DNA of 64,000 nt from Candidatus Rhodoferax mariagerensis (lineage in GTDB: Bacteria > Pseudomonadota > Gammaproteobacteria > Burkholderiales > Burkholderiaceae_C). Positions 8,778-18,026 of this stretch are shown one piece after another (the first letter of the stretch is position 1; each line of letters opens with the position of its first letter). Under the pieces are notes generated by a model. The model ran no database searches, was not told the DNA's origin, and saw only the letters and a program-made list of their open reading frames with translations. The stretch is taken from assembly GCA_016719055.1 (NCBI GenBank), contig JADKAW010000011.1, positions 95,649 through 159,648 of the forward strand. The letters run 5' to 3'. Position numbers and translations under genes: made by a program.

Positions 8778-9038
8778 TCATCCGGACATCAGTTTATGCA
8801 CCAATTCACCGGTGTTAGCCGCCTTGTATATGCGCATTAGTCGTGCGCGGTAGATTTCTTTGGTGCGGTTAATTGACAAAGCGCGGCCAATTTCCTTGGA
8901 GGTCAGTCCGACCATCAGATCGGCAGCCACCTCGCGCTCGCGCGCGCAGTTCGGCCTTGACCGCGCGGTTGGCGCTGAGGTCCTCACAGATGGCGGCTGC
9001 CGTCTTTCATGGTGCGGTTGCGTGACAGCGCAAGCCAA
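8778..9038 (-). pseudogene. LuxR/FixJ-type response regulator relic (HTH domain)
   Basis: The readable part is a LuxR-type DNA-binding domain: AREREVAADLMVGLTSKEIGRAL, then EIYRARLMRIYKAANTGELV. The recognition helix region has NRTKEIY where the family has RTVEIY. Upstream residues in this frame make no sense. Shifting frame at the GCGCGCGCG run near 8940-8950 recovers a plausible linker (SANRAVKAELR). No receiver domain is found beyond it. I read this as a truncated, frameshifted FixJ-like regulator remnant. Confidence 0.6.
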
Positions 9039-9174
9039 CCGGGGTCATGTCAAGCGCCAATCGGTCATCAATTTCCACCATGAGAGGCCGTGACCAGGGT
9101 TTCCACCCCAAGAAAAACCACGTAGCAGACTAGGCAGTATCCTATTGGAAGATTCATTACTTGGAGAACCTGGC

Positions 9175-9882
9175 GTGAACAAGATTTATCCCACTGCGGC
9201 TGCAGCACTGCAAGGTATTGTGAGGGACGGTCAGTTACTGGCTGTTGGTGGATTCGGCCTGTGCGGCATTCCTGAGGCCCTGATTGACGCACTGCGCGAC
9301 ACAAGCGTCAAGAACCTGACCGTGGTTTCCAACAACGCCGGCGTGGATGGTTTTGGTTTGGGCAAGCTGCTGGAGACGCGTCAGATCAAAAAGATGATCT
9401 CCAGCTACGTCGGTGAAAACAAGGAATTTGAGCGCCAATACCTGGCCGGTGAACTTGAGCTTGAATTTACGCCGCAAGGCACGCTGGCTGAAAAACTACG
9501 CGCGGGCGGTGCCGGCATTCCGGCGTTTTATGTCAAGACCGGGGTGGGTACGCAGGTGGCTGAAGGCAAGGAAAACCGGGTGTTTGGCGGTTACGCCTAC
9601 ATTCTGGAACACGCGCTGGTGCCCGATGTGTCGCTGGTCAAGGCCTGGAAGGCCGACAAAAGCGGCAACCTGCTGTTTCGCCGCACGGCCCGCAACTTCA
9701 ACCCGGCTGTCGCCATGGCGGGCAAGATCACGGTGGTTGAGGTGGAAGAGATTGTCGAAACCGGCACCTTCGACCCTGACTCGGTTCACTTGCCGGGCAT
9801 TTACGTCAGCCGCATCGTGCTCAACGCCACCCCTGAAAAGCGCATTGAAAAACGAACCATCACCAAGAAAGCAGGAGTTTGA
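9175..9882 (+). CDS. 3-oxoacid CoA-transferase subunit A
   Basis: A 235-residue alpha subunit of a type I CoA-transferase, which moves CoA from succinyl-CoA to a 3-oxoacid such as acetoacetate. Motifs: [13 protein letters not shown] near the N-terminus, [23 protein letters not shown] and the C-terminal [14 protein letters not shown] 9175 was chosen because a GGAGA ribosome binding site sits upstream and the family's N-terminus (NKIYPTA) begins there. Subunit B follows 2 bp after the stop, so they are translationally linked. Confidence 0.94.
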   Translation: MNKIYPTAAAALQGIVRDGQLLAVGGFGLCGIPEALIDALRDTSVKNLTVVSNNAGVDGFGLGKLLETRQIKKMISSYVGENKEFERQYLAGELELEFTPQGTLAEKLRAGGAGIPAFYVKTGVGTQVAEGKENRVFGGYAYILEHALVPDVSLVKAWKADKSGNLLFRRTARNFNPAVAMAGKITVVEVEEIVETGTFDPDSVHLPGIYVSRIVLNATPEKRIEKRTITKKAGV

Positions 9883-9884
9883 TC

Positions 9885-10523
9885 ATGGCTTGGACTCACG
9901 ACCAAATGGCGGCCATTGCAGCCAAGGAATTGCAGGACGGCTTTTATGTCAATTTGGGTATTGGTCTGCCGACCCTGGTTGCGAATTTTGTACCCGATGA
10001 CATCGAGGTCTGGCTGCAAAGTGAAAACGGCATGCTGGGCATTGGGCCCTTTCCCACCGACGATGAAGTCGATGCTGACCTGATCAACGCCGGTAAACAA
10101 ACGGTGACGACCATTGCAGGCTCCAGCATTTTTGGCAGCCACGACAGCTTTGCCATGATTCGCGGTGGCAAGATCAACCTGAGCATCCTGGGTGCCATGC
10201 AGGTCAGCGAACGTGGTGATCTGGCCAACTGGATGATTCCGGGCAAGATGGTCAAGGGCATGGGCGGTGCCATGGACCTGGTGGGCGGCGTGCGCAGCGT
10301 GGTGGTCATGATGGAGCATGTGGCAAAAAAGAAAGACGGCAGCATCGACCTGAAAATCTTGCCCCATTGCACCCTGCCGCTGACCGGTGTGAGTGTGGTG
10401 GATCGCATCATCACCGACCTGGCGGTGATGGACATCACCCCACACGGCATCAAAGTGGTGCAGCTGGCGCCCGGTGTGACCATGCAGGATCTGCAGGCTG
10501 TCACTGGCGTGGCGCTGCACTGA
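9885..10523 (+). CDS. 3-oxoacid CoA-transferase subunit B
   Basis: A 212-residue beta subunit pairing with the gene just upstream. The catalytic glutamate is in [12 protein letters not shown] (about residue 46); glycine-rich elements GIGLPTLV and [12 protein letters not shown] are present, and the C-terminus [15 protein letters not shown] is typical. AGGAG lies 7 bp before ATG 9885, overlapping the end of subunit A. Together the pair supports ketone-body or short-chain 3-oxoacid use. Confidence 0.95.
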   Translation: MAWTHDQMAAIAAKELQDGFYVNLGIGLPTLVANFVPDDIEVWLQSENGMLGIGPFPTDDEVDADLINAGKQTVTTIAGSSIFGSHDSFAMIRGGKINLSILGAMQVSERGDLANWMIPGKMVKGMGGAMDLVGGVRSVVVMMEHVAKKKDGSIDLKILPHCTLPLTGVSVVDRIITDLAVMDITPHGIKVVQLAPGVTMQDLQAVTGVALH

Positions 10524-10583
10524 GCGACGGCCTGCGGGACGTACACTTTGGTCCCTGTTTGATTTGCTGCCTGATCGTGACCC

Positions 10584-11645
10584 ATGAAAACCATTCAACT
10601 CGGCCAAAGTGACCTGTTTGTGACCCCCATTTGCCTGGGTACCATGACTTTTGGTGAGCAGGTTGATGAAGCCACGGCGTTTGACATTCTGGACCGCTCG
10701 CTTGAGCATGGCGTCAATTTCATCGACACGGCTGAAATGTATGCGGTGCCGCCGAGAGCCGAGACTTATAACGCCACTGAAAAAATCATTGGCAACTGGT
10801 TGACTCTGCGCCCCGGCGCGCGACAAAAGCTGGTGATTGCCACCAAAGTTGCCGGCCCCAGCCGTTCCATGCCCTGGATTCGCGGGGGTAGCCCGGATTT
10901 GACCGGTGCTGACATCGTGGCTGCCTGTGATGGCAGCCTGCAACGCCTCAAAACCGAGGTGATTGACCTGTACCAGATTCACTGGCCAGTGCGCAGTGTG
11001 CCCATGTTTGGCAGCCTGTATTACCAGCCAAACCAGGCGCAGGCGACATCCATTCACGCACAACTGCAAGCATTGGGCGCGCTGGTGAAAGCCGGCAAAG
11101 TGCGTGCGGTCGGGTTGTCCAACGAAACCCCATTTGGGGTGCATGAGTTTGTGCGTCTGGCCGAGCAGCACGGCTTGCCGCGCGTGGCGACGTTGCAAAA
11201 CGGCTACAGCCTGCTCAATCGCAGTGTCGAAAATGCGCTGGATGAAACCTTGCACCAGCTGAGTGTGTCGTTGCTGGCTTATTCGCCGCTGTCTTTTGGG
11301 CTGTTGACTGGCAAGTTTGATGCCACCGGCCTGACCGGCCCGGGTGCGCCTGCTCAGGCGCGCCTGACCAAATTTGAGTCCACCCGCAAGCAGCGCTGGG
11401 GCCGCCCTGAGGCATTGGCCGCTGCCAAACGCTACAGCGCCCTGGCCCGGGCACATGGCTTGACCCCGCTGCAAATGGCCTTGGCGTTTTGCTACAACCA
11501 ATGGCAGGTGGCCAGTACCATTATTGGCGTGACATCGGTGGCACAGCTCGACGAATGTCTGGATGCGTGGGGCACCACGCTGCCGCCAGAGCTGCTCAAA
11601 CAGATCGACGCCATACGGTGGGAAATGCGTGACCCGGCACAGTGA
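10584..11645 (+). CDS. Aldo/keto reductase, Tas/YajO type
   Basis: A 353-residue NADPH-dependent aldo/keto reductase. The N-terminal GQSDLFVTPICLGTMTFGEQ is characteristic of the Tas branch. The catalytic tetrad is visible: Asp and Tyr in FIDTAEMY, Lys in IATKVAG and His in YQIHWP. The C-terminal NADP-binding region ends with STIIGVTSVAQLDE. The substrate is unknown. It lies 60 bp after the CoA-transferase pair on the same strand and may be cotranscribed. Confidence 0.92.
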   Translation: MKTIQLGQSDLFVTPICLGTMTFGEQVDEATAFDILDRSLEHGVNFIDTAEMYAVPPRAETYNATEKIIGNWLTLRPGARQKLVIATKVAGPSRSMPWIRGGSPDLTGADIVAACDGSLQRLKTEVIDLYQIHWPVRSVPMFGSLYYQPNQAQATSIHAQLQALGALVKAGKVRAVGLSNETPFGVHEFVRLAEQHGLPRVATLQNGYSLLNRSVENALDETLHQLSVSLLAYSPLSFGLLTGKFDATGLTGPGAPAQARLTKFESTRKQRWGRPEALAAAKRYSALARAHGLTPLQMALAFCYNQWQVASTIIGVTSVAQLDECLDAWGTTLPPELLKQIDAIRWEMRDPAQ

Positions 11646-11729
11646 GCCGGTGTCTAAAAAAATGTGCTGATTTTTCCCGCTGCAGCTTTTTTTGTATCAA
11701 ACTCCAGTTTTTGGGGTTTCGTCATTGGT

Positions 11730-13001
11730 ATGTTCATCACTCGCACAAATTGCCACGTCAAATGGACGCATGACGCGCGGCAGCTAGCGGCCGGCGTGTT
11801 GCTCTGCTTGACACTGGGTAGCCTGGTGCCCGCTTGGGCGCAGAGTGAGCGCGCGTCGGCGGACAAGCCCAGTCTCAGTCTGCATGGTTTTGGCACGCTG
11901 GGCATGACGCGCACGGACAATGAAAACGCCCAGTTTGTGCGTGACCTGTCGCAACCACAGGGTGCTGGCACCCAATGGACCGCCAAGGTCGACAGTTTGC
12001 TGGGAATTCAGGCCAACCTGCATGTCAGTGCCAGCACAGAGGCCGTCTTTCAGGCGGTGACGCATTATCACGCTGATGCTAGCTACCGCCCGGAGCTGAC
12101 CTGGGCGTTTCTTCGGCACGACTTTTCGCCTGATTTTTCCTTGCGGGTTGGCCGCCTGGGCACCGAGTTTTACATGCTGGGTGACTCAAGGCTGGTCGGG
12201 TACTCCAACATCAGCGTTCGTCCGCCCTCTGATTTTTATGGATCTTTGGTGTTCTCCTACATCGATGGTTTGGACATCAGCGCGACTAAGCCAATGGCAG
12301 GTGGTTTGCTGAAGGCCAAGCTGTTTGCCGGCCGCTCACCCGAAAAATCGCCGTTCTTTCCGGGCATCCTTTGGGATTTGCAGGGTTCCAGCCTGGTGGG
12401 CGCTTACCTCGACTATCAAAGCGGGCCCTGGCAGGTTCGCCTCAGCCATGCCCAGGCCCGTTTTGAGAATGAAGCCCCTACCGATGCGTTGCTGCAGGTG
12501 AATGGTAATCCGCTGGCGGGCCTGCCTTATTTGCTGCTGGTACCAGAAATGGCCATGGCACGGCAAAAAGCGCATTTCAGTTCAGTCGGGCTGGTGTATG
12601 ACCAAGGTCCCCTCAATGTGCAGGGCATGTTGAACCAGATCCGGCATGACAGCCCGGCCTATGCGGACTCCACGGCAGGGTATTTGCTTGCCGCCTATCG
12701 CCTGGGTACTGTGACCCCGTATCTGGGTCTTTCCCGCAGCTTTTCCAAGGTGGTACCACTGCCTACCAGTCCTGTGCCGGGTGTCGATGAATTGACCCAT
12801 TCGCTGGTATCCCAGAGCTATACGGATCAGGTCAGCTACACGCTGGGTGGGCGCTGGGACATCCAAAAGAATCTGGCACTTAAAGCACAGATGGACTGGG
12901 TGCGCGGCAAACCATCGTCAGTCTTCATGTTCAAGGGCGTGCAGCCTGGCTGGGACGGTACCATGACGGTGTTTAGCCTGGCACTGGACTTTGTGTTCTA
13001 G
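11730..13001 (+). CDS. Outer-membrane beta-barrel protein (porin-like) of a signalling cluster
   Basis: About 423 residues with an N-terminal signal (RQLAAGVLLCLTLGSLVPAWAQ, cleavage after AQ), then alternating hydrophobic/polar strands. It ends in SLALDFVF, the terminal Phe expected of an outer-membrane beta-barrel. Motifs such as SLHGFGTLGMTRTDN and LRVGRLGTEFYMLGDSR resemble uncharacterised porins. ATG 11730 is one of two possible starts (also 11664). It is 6 bp from a PstS-like gene and then a GGDEF/EAL gene; the three form a tight operon. A role in sensing or import for that signalling system is inferred from context. Confidence 0.75.
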   Translation: MFITRTNCHVKWTHDARQLAAGVLLCLTLGSLVPAWAQSERASADKPSLSLHGFGTLGMTRTDNENAQFVRDLSQPQGAGTQWTAKVDSLLGIQANLHVSASTEAVFQAVTHYHADASYRPELTWAFLRHDFSPDFSLRVGRLGTEFYMLGDSRLVGYSNISVRPPSDFYGSLVFSYIDGLDISATKPMAGGLLKAKLFAGRSPEKSPFFPGILWDLQGSSLVGAYLDYQSGPWQVRLSHAQARFENEAPTDALLQVNGNPLAGLPYLLLVPEMAMARQKAHFSSVGLVYDQGPLNVQGMLNQIRHDSPAYADSTAGYLLAAYRLGTVTPYLGLSRSFSKVVPLPTSPVPGVDELTHSLVSQSYTDQVSYTLGGRWDIQKNLALKAQMDWVRGKPSSVFMFKGVQPGWDGTMTVFSLALDFVF

Positions 13002-13007
13002 TCCAAC

Positions 13008-13433
13008 ATGGCAACACTGCGACTGACCCTGTTGCTGCTGCTGTTGGTCCTGGCCGGCCATGCCGGTGCCGAGCCCGTTGTGGTGGTCAATGCCTCCAAT
13101 GTCACGCAGCAGCTCAGCCATGACCAAGTGATTAATATTTTTCTGGGTCGTTATCGCAGCCTGCCGTCAGGTGGCGTCGCTGTGCCGATTGACCAACCCG
13201 AGAGCAGTGCCCTCAAAACAGAGTTTTACCGCAAGCTTGTCAACAAAGAACCCAATGAACTCAACGCGTACTGGTCACGCCTGATCTTCTCCGGCAAGAC
13301 CTTGCCACCCTTGCAAACCACCAGTTCCTCAGACGTTGTGGCCTTGCTGATCAACAACCCTGGTGCCATTGCCTATATGGAGCGCGGCCTGGTTGACAAG
13401 CGGTTTCGCATCGTCATGGAATTTCAACGGTGA
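13008..13433 (+). CDS. Small PstS-like periplasmic substrate-binding protein
   Basis: A 141-residue protein with an N-terminal signal peptide (LLLLLLVLAGHAGAEP, cleavage after GAE or nearby). The remainder resembles the small phosphate-ABC-transporter-like binding domain (VVVNASNVTQQLSHDQVINIFLG, FYRKLVNKEP, PGAIAYMERG). No ABC permease or ATPase is adjacent. It overlaps the following GGDEF/EAL gene by 4 bp (ATGA), suggesting that it feeds a periplasmic signal to that protein. The ligand is not known. Confidence 0.8.
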   Translation: MATLRLTLLLLLLVLAGHAGAEPVVVVNASNVTQQLSHDQVINIFLGRYRSLPSGGVAVPIDQPESSALKTEFYRKLVNKEPNELNAYWSRLIFSGKTLPPLQTTSSSDVVALLINNPGAIAYMERGLVDKRFRIVMEFQR

Positions 13434-15844
13434 AACACCTGTGGAGGGTGTTGCCAGATCAGCTGCGTTTGCGCGGACTTCTGGCGCGCTCCACGCTGGT
13501 TGTTGTTGTCGCCTCGTTGCTGGCAGCCGTGGTGGCCATCTCCTACACCACCCATGCCACCCGCCAGAGGGCCCAACTGGCGTCGCAGACGCGCCTGAAT
13601 GAACTGCTTGACACCGTGCAAAGCACGCTGGCGGTGGCCTGCTTTGCCAAGGACCAAACCTTAGCGGGTGAACTGGCGCAGGGTTTGCTGAGCAATTCTG
13701 ATGTGCTGGCCGTGAGTATCTCCACCGAGCAGGAAGTGCTGGCCGAAAAGCGTCGCAGCCAGTCTGTCGCCCCGCAAGCCGGCTTGTTGCTCATGCGTGT
13801 GATTTACTCGCCCTTCAACCAGCAGCAGCAGGTGGGCTACATTTTTTTGACGCCCGACCCGCAGGTGATTGAAGCCCGCATCAAAGAAGAAGTATGGCTG
13901 GCTGCCATTCAAGTCAGTTGGCAGCTGGGCATGGTTGCCGTTGCCGTCGTGTTGATCATGCTGCTTTTGATCGTGCGCCCGATCAAAGCCATGTCTGACC
14001 GCCTGCACCTGATGGATCCAACCACCGGTGAGCGGCTGGCCATTCCCAAAAAACATGTCAGTACCGAAATCGGCCAGTTGGTGATGGACATCAATGCCCT
14101 GTCAGACCGGCTTGTCAGTGCACTGGCAACCGAGCGCAGATTGCGCTTGCAAGGAGAGGTTGACGAAAAAAAATACCACACCATTTTTGACAATGCCGAG
14201 TCCGGGCTGTTCCTGATGGATGGCCAGGGTGTGTTGTCCTCCTGGAACCCGGCCTTTGCCAGCCTGTTTGAGATCAACCCGCAGCCACGGCTGGCTGATC
14301 TGCCAGAACTCCATATTGGACAGCTCCCGTGGCACGACCTGAACCAGGTGACCGAACTGGTTGAATGCGCCTTGAGCCAAAACAATGCTGTCACGAAAGA
14401 CCTGAAGGTGGTCATGTCTGCCTGCGAGCGAAGCTGGATCAACATGGTGTTGCGCTCGGTCGGTGGCAACCTGTTGCAAGGCGTGGTGCATGACGTCACC
14501 CACCTCAAGGAATCAGAGGCGCAAGCCAGGCAGCTCACCATCACCGACACGCTGACTGGTCTGGCCAACCGTCTGGGGCTGCAAGAGCATTTACACACCC
14601 ATGTTCAGACCTACGCAGCCACGAAAACCGGTGGTTTTGCCCTGCTTCTGGTCAACCTTGACGAGTTTCGCCACATCAATGAAGGCATGGGTTTTCCAGC
14701 TGGCGACAGCATTTTGCAGACCACCACCCTGCGTATGGCGGCCTGCCTCAAAAGTGAAGACACCCTGGCTCGGTTGGCCGCTGACAACTTTGGCATCATT
14801 CTGAGTCACGTCATCCAGGGTGAAGCGGTTGACCAGATCGCCAGCGCCATCTTGCAAGCGCTGCGGCAAGCCTATTTTGTCGATGGCTCGCCGATTCATC
14901 TGCACGCCAGCGTGGGCATCACGCTGTTTCCCCATGACGGATTTGATGTGCCATCGCTGTTGCGCCAGGCGGAACTGGCCATGGAGAGCGCCAAATCTGC
15001 TGGCGGCGACTGCCATGTTTTCTTCGATCCAGTGCTGACCGATGCAGCCGAGCAACGCCGGCATCTGGAGGGCGACTTGCGCAACGCCCTTCGCAACCAG
15101 GAGCTTGTGCTTTTTTTCCAGCCCATCATCGATTTGCACCAGCAACGCCTGTCGGGTGCCGAGGCCCTGGTGCGCTGGCGCCATCCGACGCGTGGGCTGG
15201 TGCCGCCCGACAGCTTTATTCCACTGGCTGAGAAAACGGGCCTGATTGTTGATATAGGCCTGTTTGTGCTGGACGCTGCCTGCCAGCAGCTGCAGGCCTG
15301 GCAAAACCAGGGGCTTGACTACACTTTGTCGCTGAATGTTTCGGGGCGGCAGATTCCGGACGGCTTGCCGCCAGCCAAGTTGCAGGAAGTGGTTCAGCAC
15401 TACGGCATCACACCGGCCAAGCTGGCGCTGGAGATCACCGAAGGTGTCATGCTGCACGACATTGAGAAGTCGCTGCAATGGCTCAGCGCTGTGCATGCGC
15501 TAGGTTTTCGGGTGTACCTCGATGACTTTGGCACTGGTTATTCGTCCTTGTCGTACCTCAAGCTGTTTCCGGTGGACACCCTGAAAGTCGATCAATCATT
15601 TGTGCGGGACATGCAAGACAGCAGCAACGCCCATACGCTGGTGGGGGCCATCATTGCGATGGGCCGCAGTCTGGGCCTGGAGGTGGTGGCCGAGGGAGTG
15701 GAACTCAGCACCCACCTGCGGGCGCTGCAGCGCATGGGCTGCCACTACGCACAAGGCTACTATTTCTCGCGACCGGTGCCGGCGCAGGAGTTTGACGCGG
15801 CGGTGGCGCGGGTCACGGCCTTGCTGGCTCAGCCTGAACCTTGA
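13430..15844 (+). CDS. Membrane GGDEF/EAL protein with HAMP and PAS domains
   Basis: An 804-residue inner-membrane c-di-GMP enzyme. Order: TM helix about 20-43, periplasmic domain to about 160, TM helix about 161-185, HAMP about 186-240, PAS about 250-365, GGDEF about 370-540, EAL about 550-790. The GGDEF site reads AADNF (in RLAADNFGII), so diguanylate cyclase activity is probably lost. The EAL site is intact (GAEALVRWRHP, DDFGTGYSSLSYLK, VVAEGVE), so it is probably a phosphodiesterase. The gene overlaps the PstS-like gene and belongs to the porin/PstS-like/EAL operon. Confidence 0.93.
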   Translation: MKHLWRVLPDQLRLRGLLARSTLVVVVASLLAAVVAISYTTHATRQRAQLASQTRLNELLDTVQSTLAVACFAKDQTLAGELAQGLLSNSDVLAVSISTEQEVLAEKRRSQSVAPQAGLLLMRVIYSPFNQQQQVGYIFLTPDPQVIEARIKEEVWLAAIQVSWQLGMVAVAVVLIMLLLIVRPIKAMSDRLHLMDPTTGERLAIPKKHVSTEIGQLVMDINALSDRLVSALATERRLRLQGEVDEKKYHTIFDNAESGLFLMDGQGVLSSWNPAFASLFEINPQPRLADLPELHIGQLPWHDLNQVTELVECALSQNNAVTKDLKVVMSACERSWINMVLRSVGGNLLQGVVHDVTHLKESEAQARQLTITDTLTGLANRLGLQEHLHTHVQTYAATKTGGFALLLVNLDEFRHINEGMGFPAGDSILQTTTLRMAACLKSEDTLARLAADNFGIILSHVIQGEAVDQIASAILQALRQAYFVDGSPIHLHASVGITLFPHDGFDVPSLLRQAELAMESAKSAGGDCHVFFDPVLTDAAEQRRHLEGDLRNALRNQELVLFFQPIIDLHQQRLSGAEALVRWRHPTRGLVPPDSFIPLAEKTGLIVDIGLFVLDAACQQLQAWQNQGLDYTLSLNVSGRQIPDGLPPAKLQEVVQHYGITPAKLALEITEGVMLHDIEKSLQWLSAVHALGFRVYLDDFGTGYSSLSYLKLFPVDTLKVDQSFVRDMQDSSNAHTLVGAIIAMGRSLGLEVVAEGVELSTHLRALQRMGCHYAQGYYFSRPVPAQEFDAAVARVTALLAQPEP

Positions 15845-15869
15845 ACCCGCGATCGTCTTGTTAAAGCCC

Positions 15870-16361
15870 ATGGCCAAGCATGTTTCTGAAACCCCAGCCA
15901 CCCAATGCCTCAAGGCCAACAAAGTGGCATTTACCGAACACCCTTACAACTACCTGGAGCACGGGGGTGCGCAGCACAGCGCCGCGATGTTGGGCTGGGA
16001 CCCTTTCGCGGTGGTCAAAACCCTGATCATGCAAGACCAGGATGCCCGACCCCTGGTGGTGTTGATGCACGGCAACTGCAAGGTCTCGACCAAAAATCTG
16101 GCGCGTCAGATCGGGGTCAAATCCGTGGAGCCATGCGCCCCCGAGGTGGCCAACCGGCACAGTGGCTATCTGGTGGGCGGCACCTCGCCTTTTGGCACAC
16201 GCCGGACCATGCCGGTGTTTGTTGAATCAAGCATTCTTGCGTTGCCCAAAATCTTGATCAATGGCGGGCGTCGTGGGTATCTGGTGGGCATTGATCCGCA
16301 GGTCTGCCTGCGCCTGTTGGGTGCCAAACCAGTGCAGTGTGCCTTGCCTCTCTCTGATTAA
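15870..16361 (+). CDS. ybaK: YbaK/EbsC family aminoacyl-tRNA deacylase
   Basis: A 163-residue editing-domain protein of the INS superfamily. The YbaK branch hydrolyses Cys-tRNA(Pro). The N-terminus MAKHVSETPATQCLK begins at ATG 15870. Visible motifs are VKTLIMQD, GNCKVSTKNLAR (with the catalytic-region Lys), GGTSPFGTRR and NGGRRGYLVGIDP. Length fits the family. It is 25 bp after the GGDEF/EAL gene but functionally unrelated to it. Confidence 0.93.
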   Translation: MAKHVSETPATQCLKANKVAFTEHPYNYLEHGGAQHSAAMLGWDPFAVVKTLIMQDQDARPLVVLMHGNCKVSTKNLARQIGVKSVEPCAPEVANRHSGYLVGGTSPFGTRRTMPVFVESSILALPKILINGGRRGYLVGIDPQVCLRLLGAKPVQCALPLSD

Positions 16362-16433
16362 GATGTCAGAGGATGCGGCGCAAGCTGGCAAAATGGCGGC
16401 CTGACCAGAATTGCAGGTTTTATGCTGCTACGC

Positions 16434-16484
16434 TATAGATAGCAGTCAGCGCAATCTGTAAAAGGGCTAGAGCCCTATTTATTG
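16434..16484 (+). repeat. Interspersed palindromic repeat
   Basis: ATAGATAGCAGTCAGCGCAA followed by AAGGGCTAGAGCCCTATTT. The GGGCTAGAGCCC part is itself a palindrome. It lies in the ybaK-plsY intergenic region and belongs to the same family as copies at 7568, 26704, 35781, 49148 and 51984. Confidence 0.7.
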
Positions 16485-16550
16485 TTTGTATGGCTGGCTG
16501 CGCTGGTGCAGTCAGGGGCTGAGTGGTCAGGCGGGTTCACAGGAGTTCAT

Positions 16551-17297
16551 TTGGAATCGATTCAGAGTTTCTTTCCGGTTTTGGCGGCCTTGGCAGCTTA
16601 TCTTGTCGGGTCGCTGTCGTTTGCGGTGATTGTCAGCCGCGTCATGGGCTTGAACGACCCGCGCACCTTTGGCAGCAAAAACCCGGGGGCCACCAATGTG
16701 CTGCGCTCCGGTAGCAAGGCGGCGGCCATCATCACCTTGCTGCTGGACGCGGCCAAAGGCTGGCTGCCGGTGATGCTGGTGCGCTGGTATGGCAAACCCC
16801 ATGGGCTGGACGACGGCACCGTGGCCATGGTCGGATTGGCGGCCTTTCTAGGGCATCTGTACCCGGTCTTTTTTAATTTTTTCGGAGGCAAGGGTGTGGC
16901 CACAGCGCTGGGCGTGCTGCTTGGCCTGAATGCCTGGCTGGGCCTGGCCACATTGCTGATCTGGCTGGCCACGGCGGCGCTGTTTCGGTATTCTTCGCTG
17001 GCCTCCATCGTGGCCGCCTTGCTGGCCCCCATGGTTTACGCGCTGGGTGGCGGTGAGGTCTGGTTTGTCAGCAAGAGCATTGCCCTGGGGGTGGTGGTGA
17101 TGTCGCTGCTGCTGTTGTACCGCCACGCGGAAAACATCAACCGTCTGATTAAAGGCACCGAGTCCAAGCTGGGTAAAAAAGCCAGTGCAGCACCACCCGC
17201 CGCGCCCGTGGCGCCGGTGCATCACGCCCACCATGGCCATCAAGCTGGCCGCAAGACGCAACGCGGCCATGAACACAAAGGTGATCACAAGGTATGA
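16551..17297 (+). CDS. plsY: Glycerol-3-phosphate acyltransferase PlsY
   Basis: About 248 residues. It acylates glycerol-3-phosphate from acyl-phosphate at the inner membrane, the first step of phospholipid synthesis. Motifs: GSKNPGATNVLR, GHLYPVFFNFFGGKGVAT and FRYSSLASIVAAL, with about five TM segments. A TTG at 16551 five bases after AGGAG is the best start; a longer frame from 16482 has no such signal. The last about 45 residues form an Ala/Pro then His-rich tail (HHAHHGHQ), longer than usual for PlsY and possibly metal-binding. It overlaps the amidotransferase gene by 4 bp. Confidence 0.93.
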   Translation: MESIQSFFPVLAALAAYLVGSLSFAVIVSRVMGLNDPRTFGSKNPGATNVLRSGSKAAAIITLLLDAAKGWLPVMLVRWYGKPHGLDDGTVAMVGLAAFLGHLYPVFFNFFGGKGVATALGVLLGLNAWLGLATLLIWLATAALFRYSSLASIVAALLAPMVYALGGGEVWFVSKSIALGVVVMSLLLLYRHAENINRLIKGTESKLGKKASAAPPAAPVAPVHHAHHGHQAGRKTQRGHEHKGDHKV

Positions 17298-17998
17298 AAC
17301 TCTGCATTCTCGAAAACGACTACCTTGACCCGGCCGTTGAGGCAACCTACCAGGGCTACGGCGCCATGTTTGAGCGCCTGCTGCGTGATGCCGGCGCCAC
17401 CGGTGATTTTGATATTTTCAACACGGTCAAGGGCCAATACCCCGAAACTTTTGACGCCTACGACGCCGTCTTGCTGACCGGCAGCCGGGCCGACTGTTTC
17501 TCGCAAGAGCCCTGGGTGCTGGCGTTGCGGCAAAAGGTGCAAGCGCTGCTGGATGCCAAAAAGAAGCTGATTGGCGTGTGTTTTGGCCACCAGCTCATTG
17601 CACTGTGCCTGGGTGCGCAGGTGGGGCGGGCGCCGCAGGGCTGGGGTGCCGGGCGCATGCAGTACCAGTGGCTGGCACCCGATTTGCCGCAGGCACAGGG
17701 CCGCAGCGACATCGCGTTACTGGCCAGTCACCAGGACCAGGTGTTTGACTTGCCCGCCGGTGCCAGGCTGCTGGCCAGCAGTGAGTTTTGTCCGGTGGCG
17801 GCGTTTGCCGTGCAAGACCATGTGTTTTGTGTGCAGGCGCATCCCGAGTTTGTCGAGGACTACAGCAGCTTCCTGCTCAACAAGCGCCGTGCCTTGCTGG
17901 GCGAAGAAAAATACAGCGCCTGTATGCAAGGGCTGGCGCAGGGCCACGAGGGGCTGGCGGTGGCGCGCATGATGGTGGCGTTCATCAACGCTGACTGA
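17294..17998 (+). CDS. Class I glutamine amidotransferase-like protein
   Basis: A 234-residue stand-alone GATase1 domain. The nucleophile elbow is IGVCFGHQLIA (Cys about residue 96) and the catalytic His-Glu is in VQAHPEFVED, so the triad is complete. The family includes GMP-synthase-like amidotransferases of unknown acceptor. There is no synthase partner nearby. It is coupled to plsY by an ATGA overlap. Confidence 0.9.
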   Translation: MKLCILENDYLDPAVEATYQGYGAMFERLLRDAGATGDFDIFNTVKGQYPETFDAYDAVLLTGSRADCFSQEPWVLALRQKVQALLDAKKKLIGVCFGHQLIALCLGAQVGRAPQGWGAGRMQYQWLAPDLPQAQGRSDIALLASHQDQVFDLPAGARLLASSEFCPVAAFAVQDHVFCVQAHPEFVEDYSSFLLNKRRALLGEEKYSACMQGLAQGHEGLAVARMMVAFINAD

Positions 17999-18026
17999 CT
18001 CTGCTCCCCGCTGAAATCTTCAACGT

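Noticed and set aside
9801..11501. A 566-codon minus-strand open frame
   Set aside because: It spans the antisense of CoA-transferase subunit B and the aldo/keto reductase and has no recognisable protein; high-GC codon bias leaves the opposite strand open.
13430..15844. Active diguanylate cyclase
   Set aside because: The signature residues are AADNF rather than GGDEF/GGEEF; only the EAL half looks catalytic.
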